Assembly: GCA_947177495.1 (NCBI GenBank)
Contig: CAMWUS010000057.1
Coordinates: 1 to 8,031, forward strand
Reading direction: 5' to 3'
Length of the DNA stretch: 8,031 nucleotides
Source of the DNA: an uncultured Clostridia bacterium
Lineage (GTDB): Bacteria > Bacillota > Clostridia > Christensenellales > Borkfalkiaceae
The notes under the pieces were generated by a model. The model saw nothing but the letters and a program-made list of their open reading frames with translations, was not told where the DNA came from and searched no databases. How positions within the stretch are numbered: position 1 is the stretch's first letter; each line of letters begins with the position of its first letter. This document shows, one piece after another, positions 1-4,916 of this stretch. A program made the position numbers and the translations under genes.

Positions 1-353
1 GTTCTACCCTCGGTCCCCACGGAATTAACATTCAGGGCTTTACCAAGGAATTCAATGCAAAAACGGCAGGTCAGGAGGGGTTGATTATCCCCGTCGTAAT
101 GACCATTTACCAGGACCGTTCGTTCACGTTCGTCCTCAAAACGCCCCCCGCGCCCGTTCTTATCAAGAAAGCGCTCGGGTTAGAGACGGCAAGCGCGACC
201 CCCAACAAGGTTAAGGTCGGCAAGCTTACCAAGGCGCAGGTAGAGGAAATCGCGAAGATGAAGATGCCCGATTTGAACTGCAACACGCTTGAAAGCGCTG
301 TCAGCATGATCAAGGGTACGGCACGCAGCATGGGCGTGACCGTGGAAGAGTAA
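1..353 (+). CDS. rplK: Ribosomal protein L11 (5' truncated)
   Basis: This is the C-terminal ~116 residues of large-subunit protein L11, which binds 23S rRNA in the GTPase-associated centre at the base of the L7/L12 stalk. The window starts inside the gene; complete codons run from base 3. The visible protein begins STLGPHGINI, matching the family's PALGxxGVNI segment near residue 25, so roughly 25 N-terminal residues are missing. Other family hallmarks are the FNAKT stretch, IPVVMTIYQDRSFTF and KTPPAPVLIKKA in the N-terminal domain, PNKVKVGKLTKAQVEEIA at the start of the rRNA-binding C-terminal domain, and the ending GTARSMGVTVEE. The stop is TAA at 351-353. rplA follows after 13 bases with its own GGAGG, so the two are surely co-transcribed. 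No start codon inside the window should be taken as the true start. Confidence 0.97.
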   Translation, partial: STLGPHGINIQGFTKEFNAKTAGQEGLIIPVVMTIYQDRSFTFVLKTPPAPVLIKKALGLETASATPNKVKVGKLTKAQVEEIAKMKMPDLNCNTLESAVSMIKGTARSMGVTVEE

Positions 354-366
354 GGAGGGTCGAAGA

Positions 367-1056
367 ATGAAATACGGTAAAAATTACGCCGACAGCATTA
401 AATCTTACGACCGCGTGAAATCTTACGATTCTGCGGAGGCAGTAAACCTTGTACTCAGTACCGCGAAAGCGAAGTTCGACGAAACGGTAGAGCTTCACGT
501 TCGTCTCGGTATCGACCCCCGTCAGGCAGACCAACAGGTTCGTGGCGTTTTGGTCCTTCCCCACGGAACGGGTAAAACGAAGAAAGTTCTCGTTATCGCG
601 AAGGGCGAGCGCGCAGATGCGGCACAGGCTGCGGGTGCGGATTTCGTCGGCGCGGAAGAGATGATTCAAAAAATCCAAACCGAGAACTGGTTCGACTTCG
701 ACGTTATGATCACCACGCCCGATATGATGGGTGTCGTAGGTCGTATCGGTCGTATCCTCGGACCTAAGGGCTTGATGCCCAACCCCAAGTCGGGTACCGT
801 TACCATGGACGTAGCGCGCGCCGTTGCGGAAGTGAAAGCAGGTAAGGTTGAGTACCGTCTCGATAAGACGGCTATCATCCACTGCCCCATCGGGAAGAAG
901 AGCTTCGGAGCAGACAAACTGCTTGAAAACTTCAACGCCCTTATGGACGCAATCGTTAAGGCGAAACCCGCCGCGGCGAAAGGTCAGTACATCAAGAGCG
1001 TTACCCTTGCAAGCACCATGGGTCCCGGCGTCAAAGTCAACTTTAACAAAATTTGA
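367..1056 (+). CDS. rplA: Ribosomal protein L1
   Basis: Complete 229-residue L1, close to the usual 230-235. L1 forms the mobile L1 stalk of the 50S subunit near the E site and in many bacteria represses its own mRNA. Family signatures visible are the N-terminal AEAVNLVLSTAKAKFDETVE and LGIDPRQADQQVRG, then VLPHGTGKTKKV, the diagnostic block TTPDMMGVVGRIGRILGPKG followed by LMPNPKSGTVT, and the C-terminal KGQYIKSVTLASTMGPGV. The ATG start has GAGG/GGAGGG at 354-359 about 8 bases upstream, overlapping the end of rplK. The N-terminus is a few residues shorter than in Escherichia coli. The stop TGA at 1054-1056 lies only 18 bases before the -35 box of the rplJ promoter, with no independent terminator between them, so read-through from rplKA into the L10 leader is possible. 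Confidence 0.98.
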   Translation: MKYGKNYADSIKSYDRVKSYDSAEAVNLVLSTAKAKFDETVELHVRLGIDPRQADQQVRGVLVLPHGTGKTKKVLVIAKGERADAAQAAGADFVGAEEMIQKIQTENWFDFDVMITTPDMMGVVGRIGRILGPKGLMPNPKSGTVTMDVARAVAEVKAGKVEYRLDKTAIIHCPIGKKSFGADKLLENFNALMDAIVKAKPAAAKGQYIKSVTLASTMGPGVKVNFNKI

Positions 1057-1069
1057 CGTGATGCGTAAA

Positions 1070-1089
1070 TTTGCTTGACTTCAAGCAAA
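1070..1089. repeat. Perfect 9+9 bp inverted repeat over the rplJ promoter -35 box
   Basis: The arms TTTGCTTGA (1070-1078) and TCAAGCAAA (1081-1089) are exact reverse complements separated by CT. The TTGACT -35 box (1075-1080) lies inside it. As DNA it could be an operator for a dimeric regulator. As RNA it could fold at the 3' end of the rplKA message (8 bp stem, loop ACTT). It is not followed by a T run, so it is not a standard terminator. The symmetry is seen directly; any function is inferred. Confidence 0.6.
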
Positions 1090-1103
1090 CGTTGTGCTAA
1101 AAT
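1075..1103 (+). promoter_or_regulatory. Promoter of the rplJ-rplL unit
   Basis: The -35 box TTGACT (1075-1080), a 17-base spacer and the -10 box TAAAAT (1098-1103) preceded by TGC (extended -10) make a near-consensus housekeeping-sigma promoter. The expected transcript start is about 1109-1111, immediately before the L10 leader structure. It separates rplJL control from rplKA. Confidence 0.85.
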
Positions 1104-1109
1104 TTAATC

Positions 1110-1213
1110 GTAAACCGCAGACAACGGGTGCCATAGTGCTTAATTTCCCGTCGAGGTTGAGAGCTTAAATTGTATTTTGCTCCGTACCCTGTCTTGCGGT
1201 ACGGAGTTTTTTT
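1110..1213 (+). promoter_or_regulatory. Ribosomal protein L10 leader (attenuator)
   Basis: This 5' leader matches the conserved L10-leader family: CCGCAGACAACGGGTG, a variable hairpin ending GCTTAAT, then CCCGTCGAGGT. The kink-turn pairs ACC (1114-1116) with GGT (1155-1157) and ACGGG (1124-1128) with CCCGT (1147-1151), with the GA-rich internal loop between. In Bacillus subtilis the L10(L12)4 complex binds such a leader and represses rplJL by transcription attenuation. Here a terminator follows at 1180-1213. ACCGCA (1114-1119) is also complementary to TGCGGT (1195-1200), a candidate antiterminator that excludes both the kink-turn stem and the terminator. The family match is strong; the antiterminator is read by eye and inferred. 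Confidence 0.9.
1180..1213 (+). terminator. Attenuator terminator of the L10 leader
   Basis: A perfect 9 bp stem CTCCGTACC (1180-1188) / GGTACGGAG (1198-1206) with a 9-base loop is followed directly by seven T (1207-1213). It lies upstream of rplJ, so it must be bypassed for rplJL expression, as expected for an attenuator. Confidence 0.9.
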
Positions 1214-1220
1214 GTAGGGC

Positions 1221-1251
1221 TCCCGCAAAAAGACGAAGTATTTTTGTGGGA
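1221..1251 (+). repeat. Hairpin in the rplJ mRNA leader after the attenuator
   Basis: TCCCGCAAAAA (1221-1231) can pair with TTTTTGTGGGA (1241-1251) across a 9-base loop, 11 bp with one G·U. It is present only in read-through transcripts and ends 33 bases before the GGAGGT of rplJ. There is no T run after it. It could stabilise or be a processing site for the mRNA; no function is shown. Confidence 0.5.
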
Positions 1252-1294
1252 TAAATAAATCGGGCGTATTTAGATATGCTTAACGGAGGTAGTT

Positions 1295-1825
1295 ATGTCG
1301 AAAGCTAAAACGAGAGCTAAGAAAGTTGATTCCGTAAACCTTAACGCAAAGAAAGAAGTCGTCGAAGAAATCAAGAGCAAGATTCAGGCAAGCAAGTCGG
1401 TCGTGCTCGCGAACTACGACCACCTCACCGTTGCGGAAGTTACGGGTCTTCGTAACAAGTTCAGAAGCGCTTCCTGCGAATACAAGGTTTACAAAAACAC
1501 CCTTGTGCGCAAGGCGTTCGAAGAACTCGGCGTGGAAGGCTTCGAGAAGGATTTGAACGGCACGACGGCGTTCGTGTTCTGCCCCGACGAGACGAGCGGT
1601 TGCTCGATCATTGCAAAGTCGGTAAAAGAGAATCCTGCTTTGGAGACGAAAATCGTTCCCAAGAGCGCGTACGTAAACGGCGCTTACGTGGACGCGGCGG
1701 GCGTTAAGAAGCTCGCTTCCATCCCGTCGAGAGAAGTGTTGATTGCAAAGATGCTCGGGTGCTTGCAGGCGCCTATTGCGAATTTCGCCTATGTATTAAA
1801 GGCAATCGCGGACCAAAAAAATTAA
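1295..1825 (+). CDS. rplJ: Ribosomal protein L10
   Basis: Complete 176-residue L10, the stalk base protein that binds 23S rRNA with its N-terminal domain and carries L7/L12 dimers on its C-terminal helix. In excess, the L10-L12 complex represses its own operon through the leader upstream. The family core is visible: KKEVVEEIKSKIQASKSVVL, ANYDHLTVAEVTGLRNKFR, CEYKVYKNTLVRKAFEELG and GTTAFVF, followed by the C-terminal helix IANFAYVLKAIADQKN. The first ~15 residues are a Lys/Arg-rich extension (MSKAKTRAKKVDSVN) before the usual start of homology, typical of some Firmicutes-type L10. GGAGGT at 1285-1290 sits 4 bases before the ATG, supporting this start. rplL follows after 21 bases. Confidence 0.97.
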   Translation: MSKAKTRAKKVDSVNLNAKKEVVEEIKSKIQASKSVVLANYDHLTVAEVTGLRNKFRSASCEYKVYKNTLVRKAFEELGVEGFEKDLNGTTAFVFCPDETSGCSIIAKSVKENPALETKIVPKSAYVNGAYVDAAGVKKLASIPSREVLIAKMLGCLQAPIANFAYVLKAIADQKN

Positions 1826-1846
1826 AAATAACCGGAGGTTAAAAAA

Positions 1847-2218
1847 ATGGATATTCAGAAATTGATTGAAGAAGTAAAAGCTATGTCGGTGGTCGAGCTT
1901 AACGACCTCGTGAAAGCATTGGAAGAGGAGTTCGGCGTAAGCGCTGCTGCTCCCGTAGCGGTTGCAGGTGCGGCAGGTGCTGCAGAAGCGGCTCCCGCAG
2001 AAGAAGAGAAGACGGAATTCAACATCGTCCTCAAAGATTTCGGCGCAAACAAGATCGCTGTTATCAAGGCGGTTCGCGAGTTCACCGGTCTCGGTCTTGC
2101 AGAAGCGAAGAAGGCAGTCGAGAGCCTCGGCGTGCTCAAAGAAGCAGTTCCCAAGGCGGACGCGGAAGCGGCTGTTGCCAAGCTCAAGGAAGCAGGCGCT
2201 ACGGCGGTTCTCGAGTAA
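1847..2218 (+). CDS. rplL: Ribosomal protein L7/L12
   Basis: Complete 123-residue L7/L12, the multi-copy flexible stalk protein that recruits and stimulates the translational GTPases. Residues 1-30 form the dimerisation domain that binds L10 (MDIQKLIEEVKAMSVVELND). Residues about 35-52 are the Ala/Gly/Pro-rich hinge, and about 55-123 form the globular factor-binding domain with EFNIVLKDFGANKIAVIKAV, then REFTGLGLAEAKKAVE. One small departure is LGVLKEAVPK where most family members have a PKPVKEGVSK-like segment. GGAGG at 1834-1838 lies 8 bases before the ATG. It is the last gene of the unit: a terminator follows at 2276-2314, and rpoB is not next to it, unlike in most Firmicutes. Confidence 0.98.
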   Translation: MDIQKLIEEVKAMSVVELNDLVKALEEEFGVSAAAPVAVAGAAGAAEAAPAEEEKTEFNIVLKDFGANKIAVIKAVREFTGLGLAEAKKAVESLGVLKEAVPKADAEAAVAKLKEAGATAVLE

Positions 2219-2242
2219 TCGCTCGCAGTTCTGCGCGTATAT

Positions 2243-2264
2243 AGGCTCACAAATGTGAGTTCCT
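2243..2264 (+). repeat. Small hairpin in the rplL 3' untranslated region
   Basis: CTCAC (2246-2250) pairs with GTGAG (2255-2259) around AAAT, extendable by AGG (2243-2245) with CCT (2262-2264) across a two-base bulge. It lies between the rplL stop and the terminator. It may protect or mark processing of the message end; this is speculative. Confidence 0.35.
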
Positions 2265-2275
2265 TGCAAATTTCA

Positions 2276-2314
2276 CCGTCAAGCGGTAAAAACCGCTTGA
2301 CGGATTTTGTTTTT
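2276..2314 (+). terminator. Terminator of the rplJ-rplL unit
   Basis: A perfect 12 bp stem CCGTCAAGCGGT (2276-2287) / ACCGCTTGACGG (2292-2303) with an AAAA loop is followed by a T-rich run (2305-2314, interrupted by one G). It lies 57 bases after the rplL stop and ends the ribosomal protein transcript. Its 3' arm contains the -35 box of the next gene's promoter. Confidence 0.93.
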
Positions 2315-2325
2315 AAAGCTAAAAT
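2297..2325 (+). promoter_or_regulatory. Promoter of the cyclophilin-like lipoprotein gene
   Basis: TTGACG (2297-2302), 17 bases, then TAAAAT (2320-2325). This has the same spacing and -10 hexamer as the rplJ promoter. The -35 box is embedded in the 3' arm of the preceding terminator. The predicted start near 2332 leaves a leader of about 20 bases containing GGAGGT at 2345-2350. Confidence 0.72.
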
Positions 2326-2352
2326 ATAAGGGAATAGATAGAACGGAGGTTC

Positions 2353-3276
2353 ATGGTGAAAAGAATTTTACGCCGTGTTGCGGGAATTTCTACGGCTGCG
2401 GTTATCGCGGTAGGCGGGGGCGCGCTCCTTGCGGGGTGCTCTTCGAATAATCCCGAAGTTACCATTACTTACGAATTTAACGGACAAACCTACGAGGTGG
2501 AATATAAGCTTTCGCGTTTAGACGCACCGCAGACGGTGACGCACTTCATCGAGCTTGCCGACGCGGGCTTTTATAACGATACCTGCGTACATGACTACGA
2601 CGGCGTGTTCTTCCAAATGGGCGGCTATCGCATCGCAGAAGGCGAGCTGAACGCGATCGACTATTTCACGGAAGTGAAAGAGCTTGAAAGCAAAAAGGAA
2701 ATTACCTTTACGCAGTCCGTATGGAAGCGCGGCAACACCGACAGCCCGCTTTACACTGTGTACGGCGAATTCGACAAGAACGGGAACTATCCTGCCAAAT
2801 CGCGCGAATTCGCGCACAGCAAGGGCGCGCTCGTTATGACCTATACCGACAAGGGCAACTTCAAGCAGACGGTCACTACGTTGCGTAACGACGGCGGGAA
2901 AGGCAACAACAACGACAAGTACGATAACGATAAGGACTATATGTACAACAGTGCGACGTCGCTCTTCTACACCTACACGGGCGAGACGTCCTCTTCGCGT
3001 GCACAGGACCATTGCGTATTCGGTATGGCGATTGACTACGAAGGACAGTTCCAAGCTCTTGTAGATGCAATCAACGAATACGTTTCCGACCATACCGACG
3101 AAGGCGACAGCGACTATTCGTTCACCACGGAGCGCAACATTCAGCGCATTAACGAGAACGAGCAGGGCGACGATCCCGACTTCGAGGAACTTCGCCGCGG
3201 CGATGTAGAGGCAACTTACAACGTACCTCTCGAAACGCCCATCTATATCCGTAGCGTAAAAGTTACCAAATACTAA
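2353..3276 (+). CDS. Cyclophilin-type peptidyl-prolyl isomerase-like lipoprotein
   Basis: A 307-residue predicted lipoprotein with a cyclophilin-like fold, presumably tethered to the outer face of the membrane and acting in protein folding or as a binding module. Residues 3-28 are a signal peptide (KRILRR, then a hydrophobic stretch) ending in the lipobox LAGC with Cys29. Cyclophilin landmarks follow: HFIELADAGFYNDT (64-77), VHDYDGVFFQMGGY (79-92), GALVMTYTD (158-166), NSATSLFY (199-206) and HCVFGMAIDYEGQFQALVDAI (220-240). It is longer than a minimal cyclophilin because of insertions at about 94-155 and an Asn/Asp/Lys-rich loop at 179-195. The catalytic Arg of the usual FHR motif is replaced by Asp81, so isomerase activity is doubtful. 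GGAGGT at 2345-2350 is only 2 bases from this ATG; GTG at 2356 has better spacing and gives a more typical start (MKRILRR), so the true start may be there. It has its own promoter and terminator. Confidence 0.85.
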   Translation: MVKRILRRVAGISTAAVIAVGGGALLAGCSSNNPEVTITYEFNGQTYEVEYKLSRLDAPQTVTHFIELADAGFYNDTCVHDYDGVFFQMGGYRIAEGELNAIDYFTEVKELESKKEITFTQSVWKRGNTDSPLYTVYGEFDKNGNYPAKSREFAHSKGALVMTYTDKGNFKQTVTTLRNDGGKGNNNDKYDNDKDYMYNSATSLFYTYTGETSSSRAQDHCVFGMAIDYEGQFQALVDAINEYVSDHTDEGDSDYSFTTERNIQRINENEQGDDPDFEELRRGDVEATYNVPLETPIYIRSVKVTKY

Positions 3277-3288
3277 TTGAAAATAAGT

Positions 3289-3320
3289 AAGCCGCACGGG
3301 CATTTGCCCGTGCGGCTTTT
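3289..3320. terminator. Terminator between convergent genes
   Basis: GCCGCACGGGC (3291-3301) pairs perfectly with GCCCGTGCGGC (3306-3316) around ATTT, extended by AA/TT to 13 bp, then TTTT on the plus strand. It lies 12 bases after the lipoprotein stop and 2 bases beyond the stop of the minus-strand gene. The minus-strand side is followed by a T-rich but interrupted tract (TTACTTATTTT), so it probably serves both genes. Confidence 0.9.
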
Positions 3321-3322
3321 CC

Positions 3323-4198
3323 TTATTCTCCCGTAATGTTTTTAATTTTGCCGTCGTCGAGTTCGATGCGGAAATAACGCAAGTCGTAAATGCGCTCTTT
3401 GCGCTTGTAGACAAGTCCTACGCGGTCGCGCGTTTCCGTTAAAACGACGGAGTGGAAATCCCCTAAAAATTCCCGCAAGCTGTCCGCTTTTTCGCTTAAA
3501 GTTTCGTGCAAGAAGGGGAGCGGGTCGGCGCCGATGAGAATGCTCTCGAAAAAGGCGAGCGCGAAGGTATCCGCCTGCGGCTCGCTTGCCGTGCGTACCT
3601 TGCACTCTACAAGCTCGTCGCCTTCCCATGCGCATACGGCGGTGTGCATGGCGCTGTCGTGAAAGGGCACTTCCGCACGCAGTTTTTGTCCGCGCTCCAA
3701 CACCTTTCCTTCCGAAAACAAGATTATTTTTCCCTCGCGGGAAACGCGGGCAAACGCGGCACTTCCTTCAAGCAGGAAATCGTCTCCGATGGGCGAAGCC
3801 TGACAGTCGGTAAGCGCTTCGGGCAATTCCACCAAGTGCATCTCCCCATTGCATTGCAGGTTGAGTTGTAGGTTGCCCTGCGTGCATAAAGTGAGTAGGG
3901 CGTTTCCGAACCGCTTTTGCCACAGCACGCGCAAGGTTTGGTCGGCATAAGCGAAGTTTTCGGCATACACCGCCACGCCATGCTCGGTAAAATACAGCTT
4001 AATTTGCGGGGGCGGGTTAATTAAAAAATCCTCGTCGAAGAAAAAGGAAACGGGCATTCTGTCGCACGCTTTGAGTTCGCAAAAAACGCGGTCGGCAGGT
4101 TCCAACTCGCAGGTGCGTTCAAAGCCGTCCACAATGCCCAAATACACGCCGTTTACGGTGAGCGCGCAGGTGGTTTCCGCCAAAAAAAACACTCTCAT
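3323..4198 (-). CDS. Unrecognised 291-residue protein, possible PEGA-like N-terminus and NTF2-like C-terminus
   Basis: I do not recognise this family. The protein begins MRVFFLAETTCALTVNGVYL and appears cytosolic: no convincing signal peptide or membrane helix. It looks beta-rich and carries about ten cysteines without a metal-binding spacing. Residues 12-45 (ALTVNGVYLGIVDGFERTCE then LEPADRVFCEL) weakly resemble a PEGA-type beta sandwich. About 210-291 (TFALAFFESILIGAD, PFLHETLSEKADSLREFLGD, ending YFRIELDDGKIKNITGE) weakly resembles an NTF2-like alpha/beta cone. Both are guesses from pattern only. The frame stays open upstream to 4378, but that would overlap the divergent gene and encode an unlikely sequence, so ATG at 4198-4196 is chosen. 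There is no ribosome binding site before it, and codons 3-6 contain eight T in a row. It is divergent from the Myb-like gene and convergent with the lipoprotein gene. Confidence 0.72.
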   Translation of the reverse strand: MRVFFLAETTCALTVNGVYLGIVDGFERTCELEPADRVFCELKACDRMPVSFFFDEDFLINPPPQIKLYFTEHGVAVYAENFAYADQTLRVLWQKRFGNALLTLCTQGNLQLNLQCNGEMHLVELPEALTDCQASPIGDDFLLEGSAAFARVSREGKIILFSEGKVLERGQKLRAEVPFHDSAMHTAVCAWEGDELVECKVRTASEPQADTFALAFFESILIGADPLPFLHETLSEKADSLREFLGDFHSVVLTETRDRVGLVYKRKERIYDLRYFRIELDDGKIKNITGE

Positions 4199-4258
4199 AT
4201 CGTTAATAGATGTATAAAGAGATAAAATTATGTCAACAATTTCCGTGAGGTGACAGCT
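4199..4258. promoter_or_regulatory. Divergent intergenic region, probable promoters for both flanking genes
   Basis: This AT-rich 60-base stretch separates two head-to-head genes and must hold their promoters. On the minus strand a perfect TTGACA (4236-4231) is present, but the nearest -10-like TATACA (4216-4211) is only 14 bases away. An alternative is CTGTCA with CATAAT at 18 bases. On the plus strand TATAAA (4213-4218) and TAAAAT (4223-4228) are -10 candidates without a good -35. GAGG at 4247-4250 is the ribosome binding site of the plus-strand gene. Exact promoters cannot be fixed by eye. Confidence 0.45.
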
Positions 4259-4831
4259 ATGAATAAAATAAACGGCTTTACGGAAGAGGAAGCTACGGGC
4301 TTGATCGAGTACATCTACACGGGGAAGAATGCGGGCAAAACGCTTTCTTATTTGTTCGAAACCTACGGGAAGGAGCATTCCCGCGCCAAAGGGAGCGTGC
4401 GCAACTACTATTACGCGTTTTTGAAAAAGCGGGACGATTCGCGCGTGCGCAATATCTTGCGCGGAAAGGATTTAAAGGCGGGGGAAATTCGCCCCTTTAC
4501 CGAAGAGGAAACGGACGAAATGCTTGAAAAGGTGCTTAACGAGCGCAGTAAGGGCGTTTCCGTGCGCCGCGCCATTATGAACATTGCGGCGGGGGACGAG
4601 CGACTGATGCTGCGTATGCAGAACAAATACCGCAACCTGCTCAAAAAACAGCCTGAAAGGATTGCTAAGGCGGCGAAAGCGGCGGGCATTGAGGAAGACA
4701 AGACCTTCCTGCAACGGCGCTTAGAGCGCGAAATAGACGCCCTCTACGCCCGCCTTGCCGTGGATTTGCGGCGCGAGAACGAACAGCTCAAAGCCGAATT
4801 GGAAAAATTACGCAAGCCCGCCGAGGAATAA
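4259..4831 (+). CDS. Two-repeat Myb/SANT-like putative DNA-binding regulator with C-terminal coiled coil
   Basis: A 190-residue basic protein, probably a sequence-specific DNA-binding regulator. It contains two 53-residue repeats of identical length: the first begins GFTEEEATGLIEYIYTGKNA (about residues 6-58), the second PFTEEETDEMLEKVLNERSK (about 77-129). They share FTEEE, a central Gly, an N-x-Y near the end and a closing L-K-K. The helical pattern and the basic/aromatic third helix resemble Myb/SANT or homeodomain-like repeats. Residues about 150-186 are a heptad-like coiled coil (FLQRRLEREIDALYARL, RRENEQLKAELEKL), suggesting dimerisation. This layout recalls the RsfA-type Myb regulators of Bacillus, but sequence similarity is not evident. 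ATG at 4259 is preferred over the upstream GTG at 4250, because GAGG (4247-4250) lies 8 bases before it. A role in regulating its divergent neighbour is an inference from position. Confidence 0.75.
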   Translation: MNKINGFTEEEATGLIEYIYTGKNAGKTLSYLFETYGKEHSRAKGSVRNYYYAFLKKRDDSRVRNILRGKDLKAGEIRPFTEEETDEMLEKVLNERSKGVSVRRAIMNIAAGDERLMLRMQNKYRNLLKKQPERIAKAAKAAGIEEDKTFLQRRLEREIDALYARLAVDLRRENEQLKAELEKLRKPAEE

Positions 4832-4840
4832 CGGTAGGAT

Positions 4841-4891
4841 AGTTTCACAAACTGAGGATAGGCGGAAAGGGTACTTTGTGACGCTGTCCGC
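4841..4891 (+). repeat. Inverted repeats in the leader of the small membrane protein gene
   Basis: TCACAAA (4845-4851) and TTTGTGA (4875-4881) are perfect complements 23 bases apart. GCGGA (4862-4866) and TCCGC (4887-4891) form a second, interlocking pair. AGTTT/AAACT also form a tiny hairpin at 4841-4853. No clear promoter or T run was found in this 85-base gap, so these could be an operator or RNA structure, or chance. Confidence 0.3.
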
Positions 4892-4916
4892 TCTGTTACA
4901 GTTAGGAGGAAACACC

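Noticed and set aside
310..882. 190-codon minus-strand open frame over rplA
   Set aside because: Antisense shadow of a universally conserved ribosomal protein gene.
1221..1251. Second terminator before rplJ
   Set aside because: The hairpin is strong, but no T run follows its 3' arm (it reads TAAATAAATC), so termination is unlikely.
2518..3414. Long 298-codon open frame on the minus strand opposite the lipoprotein gene
   Set aside because: It is antisense to a gene with clear signal peptide, lipobox and cyclophilin motifs, its translation resembles no protein, and it spans a strong terminator. It is a product of codon bias.
4199..4378. 60-codon upstream extension of the unknown minus-strand gene
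   Set aside because: It would overlap the start of the divergent Myb-like gene and cover the only room for promoters. The extra sequence does not continue the protein's character.
4755..4916. Upstream extension of the small membrane protein
   Set aside because: AGGAGG directly before ATG 4917 marks the start. The extension overlaps the Myb-like gene in another frame and has no ribosome binding site.
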